Part shown: piece after piece, positions 33,704 to 42,242 of the stretch | Position numbering within the stretch: position 1 is the stretch's first letter | Layout of the letters: the number at the start of each line of letters is the position of its first letter | Source of the DNA: Rhodospirillales bacterium URHD0017 | Lineage (GTDB): Bacteria; Pseudomonadota; Alphaproteobacteria; Reyranellales; Reyranellaceae | Reading direction: 5' to 3' | Length of the DNA stretch: 64,000 nucleotides | Assembly: GCA_900110395.1 (NCBI GenBank) | Contig: FODP01000005.1 | Location: 244,705-308,704 of the forward strand | Made by a program: the position numbers and the translations under genes | The notes under the pieces: generated by a model | The model's database searches: none | What the model was told of the DNA's origin: nothing | Seen by the model: the letters and a program-made list of their open reading frames with translations, nothing else

Positions 33704-33773
33704 TGTCATCCCGAGCGAAGCGAGGGACCTTTCCTGGCGGCCTCAAAGGCCGCTCGCTTCGCTCGGGGTGACA
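33704..33773. repeat. Family A palindromic repeat (TGTCATCCCGAGCG type)
   Basis: A 70-base copy opening TGTCATCCCGAGCGAAGCGA and closing CGCTTCGCTCGGGGTGACA. Unusually it lies between divergent genes (GH5 leftward, GntP rightward), so it cannot be a terminator for either and sits in promoter territory. Confidence 0.85.
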
Positions 33774-33804
33774 AGCCTTCAAACCACGCTAATGTCTCGC
33801 CGTC

Positions 33805-34995
33805 ATGCTCCTCGCCTCCCTTCTCCTGCCGATCGCCGTGGTCGCGATCGTGCTGCTGGTCCAGCGCCTGCATCTTCCCGCCTTTCTCGCCATCATGGCG
33901 ACGGTCGTGATCTACGGCATCGCCGCCGACATGACCTTCATGTCGGTCGGCAAGGCATTTGGCCTGGGCTTCACGGCGGCCCTCGAGCAGACCGGCCTGC
34001 TGGTGGTCGCAGGCGCGCTGGTCTCGTCCCTGGTGCTGCGCCAGCCGCTCGGCACCGGCACAGCCGCTGCTGCCGGTGCACTGGCCGGGCTCGGCGCCTC
34101 GGCGACGGGCGCCCTGGCGCTGCTGCAGCCGGCTGGCCAGGACGCGCCGCGCCGCGCCCTCGGCCTCGCTTTCACGCTCCTTGCCTTCGCTGCCCTGGCG
34201 ACACCCTCGCCGCTCGCCGTTGCCGCGGCGTCGGTGATGAAGATACCGCCGCGCAGCATGGCGCTGGTCGGCCTGCCGCTCGCGGCGATCGCGGCCCTGC
34301 TGGGCTGGTGGTACGTGTCACGCCAGGTGCCGGCGAGCAAGACGTCGGGCCACCTCGGCTGGGCCTGGCTCGCCGTGGCGATCCCGATCGCACTGTTGCT
34401 GGTGCAGGCGGTGGCGCAGATGCCGAGCGAGCCGCTGGGCAAGGGCGGCGCGCGCGAATTCTATATCGGCATCTCCAAGCCGCTGATGCTGGCGGCCATC
34501 GCGATCACGCTGGCCGTCCTGTTCGCCGGTCGCTGGCAGCCCTCGGCGCTGGCCGGCCGCAGCTGGGCGCCGTTGCTGCTTGCCGTCGGCGCGGCCGGCG
34601 GGCTCAGCCGCGTGTTCGACGAGACCGGCATGGCCGAGCTCCTGGCCGAATACGCGCTCCATCCGCGCTACGGCATCCTGACGCCGTTCCTGGCGGCGGC
34701 CATCGTCAAGACCATGCAGGGCAATTCGCTCACCGCCATCCTCACCGCCTCGGGCATGGTCGAGCCCATGCTGCCCGCGCTCGGCCTCGACAGCACCATG
34801 GGGCGGGCCTTGGCCGCCGCCGCCGTCGGCGCCGGCTCGATGGCGATCTGCCACGTCAACGATCCTTTCTTCTGGATCGCCGCTTCCATGGCGCGGCTGT
34901 CGCCCGGCCGCGCACTCTACGTGGTCTCGCTGGGCAGCGTGGTGATGGCGGTCGGCGCGCTGGTCGTGTTGGCCGCGATACGCCAGTTCCTATAG
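33805..34995 (+). CDS. GntP-family permease
   Basis: A 396-residue polytopic membrane protein of the gluconate:H+ symporter family. The first helix region with LPAFLAIMATVVIYGIAADM, VFDETGMAELLAE, AAAIVKTMQGNSLTAILTASGM and AICHVNDPFFWIAASM match GntP signatures; the HVND motif is strongly conserved. It is somewhat shorter than the usual 440-450 residues. Substrate is likely a sugar acid or related hydroxy acid, but no sugar-acid enzymes lie beside it. Confidence 0.85.
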   Translation: MLLASLLLPIAVVAIVLLVQRLHLPAFLAIMATVVIYGIAADMTFMSVGKAFGLGFTAALEQTGLLVVAGALVSSLVLRQPLGTGTAAAAGALAGLGASATGALALLQPAGQDAPRRALGLAFTLLAFAALATPSPLAVAAASVMKIPPRSMALVGLPLAAIAALLGWWYVSRQVPASKTSGHLGWAWLAVAIPIALLLVQAVAQMPSEPLGKGGAREFYIGISKPLMLAAIAITLAVLFAGRWQPSALAGRSWAPLLLAVGAAGGLSRVFDETGMAELLAEYALHPRYGILTPFLAAAIVKTMQGNSLTAILTASGMVEPMLPALGLDSTMGRALAAAAVGAGSMAICHVNDPFFWIAASMARLSPGRALYVVSLGSVVMAVGALVVLAAIRQFL

Positions 34996-36018
34996 GCGCA
35001 TCTCGCGCATCAGCCGCGACGGCCGCCCTTCGCGTTGCAGTTGATCCATGGTGCATTGCCTGGGCAGCTTGTCGGGCCGCCAGCGCACGAAGCGCGTGCC
35101 GTGTCGGAAACGCTGCCCCGTCACTTGATCGTACTGCACCTCGACGACCAGCTTGGACTTGAGCGGCTCCCATTGGCTGGTGCGTTCGGTCGACCAACGG
35201 CTGGGACCGCCCGGCGCGTCGCCGGTGAAGCCCGGCCCGCCGCGCAACTTGTCGAGCTTGCGCGTCAGCGCCGGCCGCTCGGCATCGGAGATCGCCGACG
35301 TGAAGCCGACATGATCGAGCAGGCCCCGCTCGTCGTAGAGGCCGAGCAGCAGTGAGCCGACCTCCTTCGCTCCGCTGGCATAACGGAAGCCGCCGACGAC
35401 GCAGTCGGCCGTGCGCAGGCACTTGATCTTGAGCATCGCCCGCTCGCCGGCGCGATAAGGCTCGTCGAGGCGCTTGGCGACGACGCCGTCGAGCGCGCCG
35501 CCGCCCGCGCGCGCCAGCCAGTGCGAGGCCTCGGCGCGGCGCGTCGTCGTGGGCGACAGCCGCAGATGCGGCGCGGCGCCCAGTCGCGTGAACAGCTTCT
35601 CCAGCGCGGCGCGCCGTTCGATCAACGGTCGTTGGGTGACATCGGCATCCGGCGTTCGCAGCACATCGAATACGATCAGCAACGCGGGCGTCTCGGTCGC
35701 GAGCTTGGCGATGCGACTCGCCGCCGGGTGCAGGCGCATCTGCAGCGCCTCGAACGACAGCGACTTGCCGACCGGGATGACAAGCTCGCCATCGAGTGTG
35801 AAACGCCGGACCGGCAACTTGGCAAGGCCGGCCACGACCTCCGGAAAGTAGCGGGCGAGGCTCTTGCCGGAGCGCCCCATCAGCTCGACCTTGGCGCCGT
35901 CTCGGCTCGAGAGACAGCGGAAGCCGTCCCATTTCGGCTCGAACTGCCAACCCTTGCCGCGCGGCAGCTCGTCGACCTGCTGTGCTTCCATCGTGGTGCG
36001 GGGAACGGCCTTTCCCAT
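34990..36018 (-). CDS. ATP-dependent DNA ligase (LigC-like)
   Basis: A 342-residue single-subunit ATP-dependent DNA ligase. The nucleotidyl-transfer motif I is FEPKWDGFR (Lys29), followed by FTLDGELVI (motif III), LDGVVAKRLDEPYRAG (motif IV) and MLKIKCLRTADCVVGGF (motif V); a C-terminal OB-fold ends with LVVEVQYDQVT and RFVRWRPDK. It lacks the polymerase and phosphoesterase domains of LigD, so it resembles bacterial LigC, used in repair. No ku gene is nearby. The ATG at 36018 matches the family N-terminus; the open frame upstream is not coding. Confidence 0.92.
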   Translation of the reverse strand: MGKAVPRTTMEAQQVDELPRGKGWQFEPKWDGFRCLSSRDGAKVELMGRSGKSLARYFPEVVAGLAKLPVRRFTLDGELVIPVGKSLSFEALQMRLHPAASRIAKLATETPALLIVFDVLRTPDADVTQRPLIERRAALEKLFTRLGAAPHLRLSPTTTRRAEASHWLARAGGGALDGVVAKRLDEPYRAGERAMLKIKCLRTADCVVGGFRYASGAKEVGSLLLGLYDERGLLDHVGFTSAISDAERPALTRKLDKLRGGPGFTGDAPGGPSRWSTERTSQWEPLKSKLVVEVQYDQVTGQRFRHGTRFVRWRPDKLPRQCTMDQLQREGRPSRLMREMRL

Positions 36019-36105
36019 CGCCTGCCAACGGCAAAGGTGCACCGGCGTTGCAGCAACCCCAGGCGCCGATGGGGCGTTGATCGGCCAGTTGCCAGGGAGT
36101 TTGCC

Positions 36106-36321
36106 ATGCGCGGTTCGACCATCGATCAAGTGCGCCACGACATCGACCACGCCCACGTCGCGGAAACGGTTTCCGAGCAGATCGACGCCGCCGAGAAGGC
36201 CGCGGGACTGCAATCCATGCATCCGCCCAAGCCGGACGATGAGTCGGACCATGGGCTGTGGTTCGCGATCGGCGCCGGTATTTCCACCGCAGCCATTGCC
36301 GTGGCGCTCGTCGTCGTCTGA
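36106..36321 (+). CDS. Small single-helix membrane protein
   Basis: A 71-residue protein, unrecognised. CAGGGAG lies about six bases before the ATG. Residues 1-48 are polar and charged (MRGSTIDQVRHDIDHAHVAE at the start), and residues 51-71 form one hydrophobic helix (LWFAIGAGISTAAIAVALVV) reaching the C-terminus. It is read divergently from the DNA ligase and convergently with the Bug protein gene, leaving only 3 bases. A tail-anchored topology is likely. Function unknown. Confidence 0.6.
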   Translation: MRGSTIDQVRHDIDHAHVAETVSEQIDAAEKAAGLQSMHPPKPDDESDHGLWFAIGAGISTAAIAVALVVV

Positions 36322-36324
36322 CCG

Positions 36325-37302
36325 TCAGTCGAGCTTCACGCCTGATGCCTTGACGACCGGCGCCCACAGCTTGCGGTCCTCGGCCAGGAAAGCGTCGAAG
36401 CCGGCGCGTCCGGTTGGCGGCATGTCGAGCCCGAGATCGTCGGCCCAGCGCTTCTGGATGTCCGGCTGCTTGAGGGCTTCGGCGATGCCGGCCTCGAGCT
36501 TCGCCAGGATCGGCTCGGGCGTGCCGGCCGGCGCGCCGACGCCATACCACGAGGTGGCGACGTAGCCTGGCAGCGTCTCGGCGACGGCCGGGATATCGGG
36601 CGCGGCCTTCGAGCGTTCGGCCGAGGTGACGCCGAGCCCCTTCAGCTTGCCGCCGCGCACCTGGGGCAGCATCGACGGCATGTTGGCGAACATCATCTGC
36701 ACCGTGCCGGCGACCAGGTCGTTGTAGGCGGGGCCTGCGCCCTTGTAGGGCACATGGATGATGTCGACGCCGGCCATGGTCTTGAACAGCTCACCGCTCA
36801 AATGCAGCGACGTACCCGGGCCTGACGAGGCGAAGGAATACTTGCCCGGCTCCTTCTTGCAGAGCGCGATCAGCTCGGCGATGGAGTTGGCCGGCAGCGA
36901 CTGCGGCACACCCAGGAGGTTCGAGAGGACGGCAACGCGTGAGATGCCGACGATGTCCTTGTCGGCGTCGTAGGGCAACTTGCTGTACAGCATCGGATTC
37001 AGCGTGTGGCTGGCGACCGTGATCAGCCCGATCGTGTAGCCGTCGGGCGTGGCGCGCGCGAGTTCGGCGGTGCCGATGTTGCCGCCCGCCCCACCCTTGT
37101 TGTCGACCACGAACTGCTGGCCGAAGCTGCGGCCGAGCTGGTCGCAGATCAGGCGGCTCACCGTGTCGGTGCCGCCACCCGGCGCGAAGGGCACGATGAA
37201 GCGCACGGTCTTGGCCGGCCATTGCCCCTGGGCCTCGGCGGCAAGCCCGCGCGCCACCAGCGGCGCGGCAAGGGAAGCGGCAAGCAGGCGGCGTCTCAGC
37301 AT
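36325..37302 (-). CDS. Bug/TctC-family solute-binding protein
   Basis: A 325-residue periplasmic binding protein with a signal peptide (LRRRLLAASLAAPLVARGLA, then AEAQ). VRFIVPFAPGGGTDTVSRL, VVDNKGGAGGNIGTAELARA and VPYKGAGPAYNDLVAGTVQ are typical Bug-family motifs; carboxylate ligands bind between two lobes. The ATG at 37302 has GAGGAAA six bases upstream. No TctAB membrane subunits are adjacent, as is common for this expanded family. Confidence 0.93.
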   Translation of the reverse strand: MLRRRLLAASLAAPLVARGLAAEAQGQWPAKTVRFIVPFAPGGGTDTVSRLICDQLGRSFGQQFVVDNKGGAGGNIGTAELARATPDGYTIGLITVASHTLNPMLYSKLPYDADKDIVGISRVAVLSNLLGVPQSLPANSIAELIALCKKEPGKYSFASSGPGTSLHLSGELFKTMAGVDIIHVPYKGAGPAYNDLVAGTVQMMFANMPSMLPQVRGGKLKGLGVTSAERSKAAPDIPAVAETLPGYVATSWYGVGAPAGTPEPILAKLEAGIAEALKQPDIQKRWADDLGLDMPPTGRAGFDAFLAEDRKLWAPVVKASGVKLD

Positions 37303-37343
37303 CAGGTTTCCTCGCAATGGTCTTCTTCTATTAGTCCAATGAC

Positions 37344-38808
37344 ATGACCGAGCCGCCGCGCACCGTCCAGAGCTACATCGACCAAACGCCCGCCTGGCCC
37401 GACGGTACGCCGACAGACTTCATTCCGATGACCGCCATGCAGTGGCGGATCTGGCTGCTGGCCCCGGCCGGCAAGTTCTTCGAGGGCCTGGTCGTGTTCA
37501 TGACCGGCGTGGCGCTGCCGCTGATCGTGAAGGATTTCGGACTCTCGCCTGCCGAAAAGGGAATCGTCAGCGCCGCCCCTCTGGCCGGCATCATGGTCGG
37601 CGCCCTTGCGCTCGGCGGCCTGGCCGACATCTATGGCCGCCACCGCATGTTCGTGATCGAGATGGTGGTGTTCGCCCTGTTCCTGACCGGGCTGACCTGG
37701 AGCCCGACCTATCTGTGGCTGGTCGTATACCTGTTCGGCGTCGGCCTGGCGCTGGGCTGCGACTATCCGACGGCGCACTTGGTGATCTCCGAGAGCATCG
37801 CCAGCAAGGATCGCGGCAAGCTGGTGCTGAGCGCCTTCGCCTTCCAGGCGATCGGCGCGCTGGTCCGCACCGTCGTCGGTTTCCTCATCCTGGCGAACCT
37901 GCCGAGATCGGGGCGTGGCGCTGGATATATGCCACCGCGATCGTGCCGGCCGTCCTGTTGGTCCTGGGCCGGCTCAAGATCAGCGACAGCGGGCATTGGC
38001 TGATGAGCCAGGGCCGCAAGGCCGAGGCCGAAGCCGAGGTCGCGCGTCTGCTCGAACGCGAGCCGCCCTACCCCAAGGAAGTGCGCCTGGCCGATCTGCC
38101 GGCCGACGAGCAGGCCGCCGTGGCGCGCGTGCGTCGCACGGGCGGCTGGCGCGAGCTCTTCACGTTGCCTGGCCGGCGCGCGACCATCCTCGCCTCGGCG
38201 CCGTGGTTCCTGCAGGATCTCAGCACCTACGGCATCGGCATCTTCACGCCCACCATCCTGGTCAGGACGATCGGCCATGAGGACACCGCCGCGCACAACA
38301 TCAGCGCCCTGATTGCACGCGACATCCTGGCCGCCAAGGGTGCCGCATTGCTCGACGTGCTGCTGATCGTCGGCATCCTGGCGGCGGTGCTGCTGGCCGA
38401 TCGCGTCGGCCGCATCCGCCTCAGGTGGCAGGCTTCATCGGCTGCGCCGCAGGCCTCGGCCTCGCCACCCTGTCGCTGCAGGCGGCCGAGCCCGTGCGCA
38501 GCGTGCTGCTGTTCGGCGGCTTCATGCTGTTCAACTTCATGACCAACGTCGGACCCGACGCCCAGACCTACCTGCTGGCCGGCGAGGTCTTTCCAACGGA
38601 GATTCGCGGCAAGGGCGCGGGCTTTGCCGCCGCCTTCGCCAAGGTCGGCGCCGTCCTGATGGCATTCCTCTTGCCGGTGCTGCTGGCCGATGCCGGCATC
38701 CACTTCCTGCTGAGCGTCCTGATCACAAGCTCGCTGCCGGCGCCTGGCTGACCTGGCAGTTCCGCATCCAGGCGACCGGCGTCAGTCTGGAGAAGATCGG
38801 GCGGTAGT
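37344..38808 (+). pseudogene. MFS transporter gene broken by three single-base deletions
   Basis: The product is a recognisable major facilitator protein beginning MTEPPRTVQSYIDQTPAW, but the reading frame changes near 37904, 38422 and 38726. At each point restoring one base (G, G, C) joins the flanking coding segments smoothly: LANLP-EIGAWRWIY, GRIRL-QVAGFIG, SVLIT-KLAAGAWL. The restored protein would be about 488 residues and end at TAG 38806-38808. The many well-preserved segments between breaks suggest recent decay or read errors. Intact neighbours on both sides argue against general poor quality. Confidence 0.8.
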
Positions 38809-38817
38809 CGCCGGGAG

Positions 38818-38884
38818 CGCGCGACTCCAGTCGCGCCATCATCCGTCGAAACCGGCAATGACGCGCCACTGGAGTGGCGCGCCC
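38818..38884. repeat. Family C-like palindrome pair
   Basis: Two palindromes, GCGCGACTCCAGTCGCGCC (left) and GCGCCACTGGAGTGGCGCGC (right), lie about 24 bases apart in inverted orientation. Like the repeat at 18178 each is built around a CTCCAG/CTGGAG core. The pair sits between the broken and the intact MFS genes. Confidence 0.7.
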
Positions 38885-38906
38885 CCAGCCCGTAGCCTGT
38901 GGCTCA

Positions 38907-40109
38907 ATGAACGGCCCGATCGGGGAACTGCTCAAGACACCGGACTTCCTGCGGCTGTGGCTGGTGGGCGCGTTCGCCAACGCCATGCGCTGGCTCGAGC
39001 TTCTGGCCTCCGGCCTGTTCGCCTACGAGGTGACCGGCTCGGCGCTGGCCGCGACCGCCGTCGTCGCGGCGCGGCAACTGCCGCAGCTGCTGTTCGGCGC
39101 GTTCGCCGGCGCGATCTCCGAAGCGGTGAACCGCAAGACCATCTTCATGCTGGCGCTCATCATACCGGCCGTCGTCTCGACCGTGCTGGCCACGCTCGCC
39201 ACCACCGGCCAGCTCGCGCTGTGGCACGTGGCGCTGGGCAACCTGGTGTCGGGCACGATGTGGGCGACCGAGATGTCGACCCGGCGGCGCATGGTGGGCG
39301 AGGTCGCCGGGCCGCATCGCATCGTGCCGGCGATCGCAGTCGATTCGGCGACCAACGCCGCCACACGCATGGTCGGCCCGCTGCTGGGCGGCATCGCCTT
39401 CGAATGGCTGGGCATGAAGGGCGCCTACACCATCACCGCCCTGATCCAGTTCGCCGGCGCCTTCGCGCTGGCGGGCCTCGTCCATCCCCAGCTCACCCGC
39501 CGCGTCGATCTCGCGCGCATCCCGGCCGAGATCGCCGAGGGCCTGGCCTTCGCCTGGACCAAGCCCACGATCCTGCTGGTCTACGGCATCACCATCGTCA
39601 CCAATGCCTTCGCCTTCGCCTACTCCGGCCTGGTGGCGCCGCTCGGCATCAGCGCGTTCCATGTCTCGCCGGCCCTGGTCGGACTTCTGGCAGCAGCCGA
39701 GCCGATCGGTGCGCTGGCCGGCGGTGCGCTGATCGCGGCCGGCGTCGTGCGCATGGACCGGCGACTGACCTTCGCCGGAGGTGCTGCGCTGTTCATGGTG
39801 GCGCTGATCGTGATGGCGCTGTCGCCGTCCTATTGGCTGGCCTTCGCCGTGCTGGTGCTGGGCGGCTTCGGCACCGCGGGCTTCGGCAACATGCAGACCA
39901 CGCTGATGCTGACCGAGGCACCGCCGGACATGCGCTCGCGCCTGATGGGCATCGTCACGGTCGGCATCGGCACCGGGCCGCTCGGCGTGCTGGCCGCCGG
40001 CGCGATCGCCACCGAGTTCGGCCCGCGTACCGCCGTGCTCATCATGGCGACCTTGGGACTGTTCTTCACCGCGGTGCTGGCGATATGGCTGAGGCGCCGC
40101 GGCCCCTAG
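38907..40109 (+). CDS. MFS transporter (enterobactin exporter-like topology)
   Basis: A 400-residue membrane protein with about 12 helices. LWLVGAFANAMRWLELLASGLFAYEVTG and AISEAVNRKTIFMLAL resemble the N-terminal half of the MFS_3/EntS-like group; GGIAFEWLGMKGAYTITALIQ occurs mid-protein. The ATG at 38907 is preferred; an earlier in-frame GTG lies inside the palindrome. Substrate unknown. The gene's 3' end overlaps the convergent small exported protein by 4 bases. Confidence 0.83.
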   Translation: MNGPIGELLKTPDFLRLWLVGAFANAMRWLELLASGLFAYEVTGSALAATAVVAARQLPQLLFGAFAGAISEAVNRKTIFMLALIIPAVVSTVLATLATTGQLALWHVALGNLVSGTMWATEMSTRRRMVGEVAGPHRIVPAIAVDSATNAATRMVGPLLGGIAFEWLGMKGAYTITALIQFAGAFALAGLVHPQLTRRVDLARIPAEIAEGLAFAWTKPTILLVYGITIVTNAFAFAYSGLVAPLGISAFHVSPALVGLLAAAEPIGALAGGALIAAGVVRMDRRLTFAGGAALFMVALIVMALSPSYWLAFAVLVLGGFGTAGFGNMQTTLMLTEAPPDMRSRLMGIVTVGIGTGPLGVLAAGAIATEFGPRTAVLIMATLGLFFTAVLAIWLRRRGP

Positions 40110-40519
40110 CTCGGATCATCGCTATAGTGAACCGATTGCATGAAGCGCCGGATCATCGGGTCGCCTTCGAGCTCGGGCGGGAAGATGGCGACCATCCGGT
40201 AGGTCCGCCGGCCGACGACGTGGGAGCGCATCTCCACCAGGTGCTCGCTGCCGCGAACCCGGGTGACGAGCATGGGCAGCGACTGAGCCGCCTCGGCGTG
40301 GTCGACCACTTCGAAGCGCAGCGCCAGCTCCGGCGTCTCGTGCACGTAAGCGAAAGAGACGGTGCCATCGGCCCCGACTTGCGATGGTGGCAGATCGAAG
40401 GGCACCGGCATCTCGAGCCGGAAGCGGCCCTCGGCGTCGGCGACCGTGAGCCAGGCCTGCGCCCATGCTGCGTCAGCGCCCGCGATCAAAACAAGCAATG
40501 CGAATACGGCTGAACGCAT
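40106..40519 (-). CDS. Small exported protein of unknown function
   Basis: A 137-residue protein with a signal peptide (MRSAVFALLVLIAGADAAWA, cleavage before QAW) and a compact domain: WLTVADAEGRFRLEMPVPFD, then LALRFEVVDH and MVAIFPPELEGDPMIRRFMQS. The pattern (a value must be converted to surface residues resisting fit errors) is like PsbP/DUF1795-type proteins, but I do not recognise the family with confidence. It would be periplasmic. Confidence 0.7.
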   Translation of the reverse strand: MRSAVFALLVLIAGADAAWAQAWLTVADAEGRFRLEMPVPFDLPPSQVGADGTVSFAYVHETPELALRFEVVDHAEAAQSLPMLVTRVRGSEHLVEMRSHVVGRRTYRMVAIFPPELEGDPMIRRFMQSVHYSDDPS

Positions 40520-40592
40520 CCCCCGGCCCCCGCTGGTCAGGCGAGGTTAGGAAGCTGTCAGCCGCAATGCTGTGACCTTGCGGTGATCTAGG

Positions 40593-41297
40593 TTACTGGC
40601 TCGCCACCGTTTCCGAGCGCAACCGCAGCAGCGTCTCCTGCGTCGGCTCCGGCCTGGCGAGGCGCCGCGACTGGGCATAGCGGCGCAGAGCGGCCTCGGT
40701 CTGCGGCCCGACGACCCCGTCGATCGGCCCGGCGGTGAAACCGGCCGCGCCGAGTTTGGCCTGCAGCTCCTTGACCTCGTCCTTCGACAAGGACCGCGCC
40801 GGCGCAGCGGCGTCAGCAACCGGAGGCGGCGACGGCGCAACCGGCATCGTCGCGGCGGGCGCTGGCATGGGCATCGGCGGCAGCTTGGCCTCGGCCACTT
40901 CCTGTCGCGCCGGAGGCGCCGGCTCGCTGGGGATGACCGTCTGGGTCACCTGCGGCTTCGCCTCGGCGGTCGGCCTGGCCGTGACGTTCTGCGACGGCTC
41001 GAAATAGAGGAACCAGACGAGGGCGTAGCCGATGATGGCAAGCGGCACGATCGACAGGGCACGCCGCAGCGCCGACGGGCCGATCAGCCTGCTCAGGAGA
41101 GAGACACGAGGGGCCTCCGGCTCGTCGAAATCGTCGCGGATGGGAATGTCATCGCGCAGCGGCGGCGCGAAGTCGGGCGCGACGCGTTGCCGGTGCTCGA
41201 ACATCCGAGCGACGGCATCCGTGAATTCGTTGCGAGGCGGTGGCGCCGCGTGCATTGCCGCAGGACGACGAAACGGCGGCGGTGACGTATCAGGCAT
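40593..41297 (-). CDS. Membrane-anchored peptidoglycan-binding-domain protein
   Basis: A 234-residue protein: a cytoplasmic N-terminus of about 75 residues, one transmembrane helix (about 80-98, ALSIVPLAIIGYALVWFLYF), a proline/alanine-rich periplasmic spacer, and a C-terminal PG_binding_1 domain (about 172-215: VKELQAKLGAAGFTAGPIDG then VGPQTEAALRRYAQ). It probably ties the inner membrane to the cell wall. It is read divergently from the small exported protein at 41490. Confidence 0.82.
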   Translation of the reverse strand: MPDTSPPPFRRPAAMHAAPPPRNEFTDAVARMFEHRQRVAPDFAPPLRDDIPIRDDFDEPEAPRVSLLSRLIGPSALRRALSIVPLAIIGYALVWFLYFEPSQNVTARPTAEAKPQVTQTVIPSEPAPPARQEVAEAKLPPMPMPAPAATMPVAPSPPPVADAAAPARSLSKDEVKELQAKLGAAGFTAGPIDGVVGPQTEAALRRYAQSRRLARPEPTQETLLRLRSETVASQ

Positions 41298-41489
41298 TCC
41301 GACTATCCGATGGTGGCACTTTGTCGGGGCGAAACCCTCTCTAGCCCCTTTGCCGTTTGGCAGCTGTGACCACGCTGCGACTAGGGAACCTTCATCAAAT
41401 TAAGTCTCAGGACCGAAAAAAGTTGCATGAAAAATGCGCAACGTGGCGGTGCTCCGGCTTGTTGACTTGGCAAACGGCGGAGATTTGTC

Positions 41490-41789
41490 ATGAAACGCGC
41501 GATCCTTTTCACGTTCGCTTTTTTCAGCGCCTTGCCCCTCGCGCTCTGCGTGCCTGTCCTGAAGGCTCAGAGTCCGAGCGAGGCGATCGAGGCTTCGAAG
41601 ATGCCGGAGTCGGGTCCGGCGGTCGTCGGCGGCACCGGCGCGACCATGGGCCCCAACTCAAAAAACCAGGCCATCATGCCCATGCCCGGCCTGCAGCAGA
41701 GCGAGGAACTGAGTGAGCTGCCGCGCGACGCCAAGCTGCCTTTGCCTGAGGTACGGCCGGTTACCGGCCCGCCCCGCGTAAAACGTTGA
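41490..41789 (+). CDS. Small exported protein of unknown function
   Basis: A 99-residue protein with a signal peptide (MKRAILFTFAFFSALPLALC then VPVLKAQ). The mature part is short, polar and proline-rich without recognisable domain. GGCGGAG lies at moderate spacing upstream of the ATG. A TTGACT at about 41464, just 5' of the gene, is probably too close to serve as its -35 box. Function unknown. Confidence 0.6.
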   Translation: MKRAILFTFAFFSALPLALCVPVLKAQSPSEAIEASKMPESGPAVVGGTGATMGPNSKNQAIMPMPGLQQSEELSELPRDAKLPLPEVRPVTGPPRVKR

Positions 41790-41919
41790 CCAGCCCCGGG
41801 GCCGGACGCCACGGCAGACGCTAGCCGTGGCGCATGAGACGTCGGCTCAACGCCAGCATCCCGCGCTTCGAGCATAGTCCATCGGCCCGTTTCGTCGCGG
41901 CCCAAGCCGCCTGGGACCG

Positions 41920-42161
41920 GCCGACGCGTCGGGCGCACCCGCCACGGTGCCGTTCTCGGCAAACGGCGGCCTGCAACCGGCATGGCCTGCCATGCTGCGA
42001 GCGTTCCCCGACCGCTGGATGGTGGGCGGCGATCAGTTCGCGGGGGGGGCGTGCAGCGGCTGGAGCTCATGCGCCGCATTGTCGATTCGCTGCCGGCCGA
42101 TCTCGCCCCGCTGCTTGGCAGCCAGAACGCGCGGCAGGTCTATCGGCTGGGCTCCGCCTGA
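41920..42161 (+). pseudogene. Remnant of an amidohydrolase (C-terminal end) with a G-run frameshift
   Basis: Within the 453-base gap after the small exported protein, one frame reads FSANGGLQPAWPAMLRAFPD then RWMVGGDQF. After a run of eight G (42042-42049) the frame shifts and reads GVQRLELMRRIVDSLPADLA then LLGSQNARQVYRL, ending at TGA 42159-42161. Together they resemble the C-terminus of amidohydrolase-2 (PF04909) enzymes, with the conserved GSDQF-like and ENARRIYRL-like ends. No upstream catalytic half remains. Confidence 0.55.
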
Positions 42162-42242
42162 ATGGGTTGGCCGCATTGGGGCGCAACTCCCGCATCGCGG
42201 CTCTCGTTAGCCGTCATGAGTCATCATTTAGGGAGTATTTCC

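Noticed and set aside
36019..36252. An in-frame N-terminal extension of the DNA ligase.
   Set aside because: It overlaps the small membrane protein gene on the other strand and lacks similarity to ligase N-termini; the ATG at 36018 fits the family.
37344..38808. Programmed frameshifting in the MFS gene.
   Set aside because: Three unrelated shift sites without slippery heptamers or stimulatory structures; deletions or read errors explain it better.
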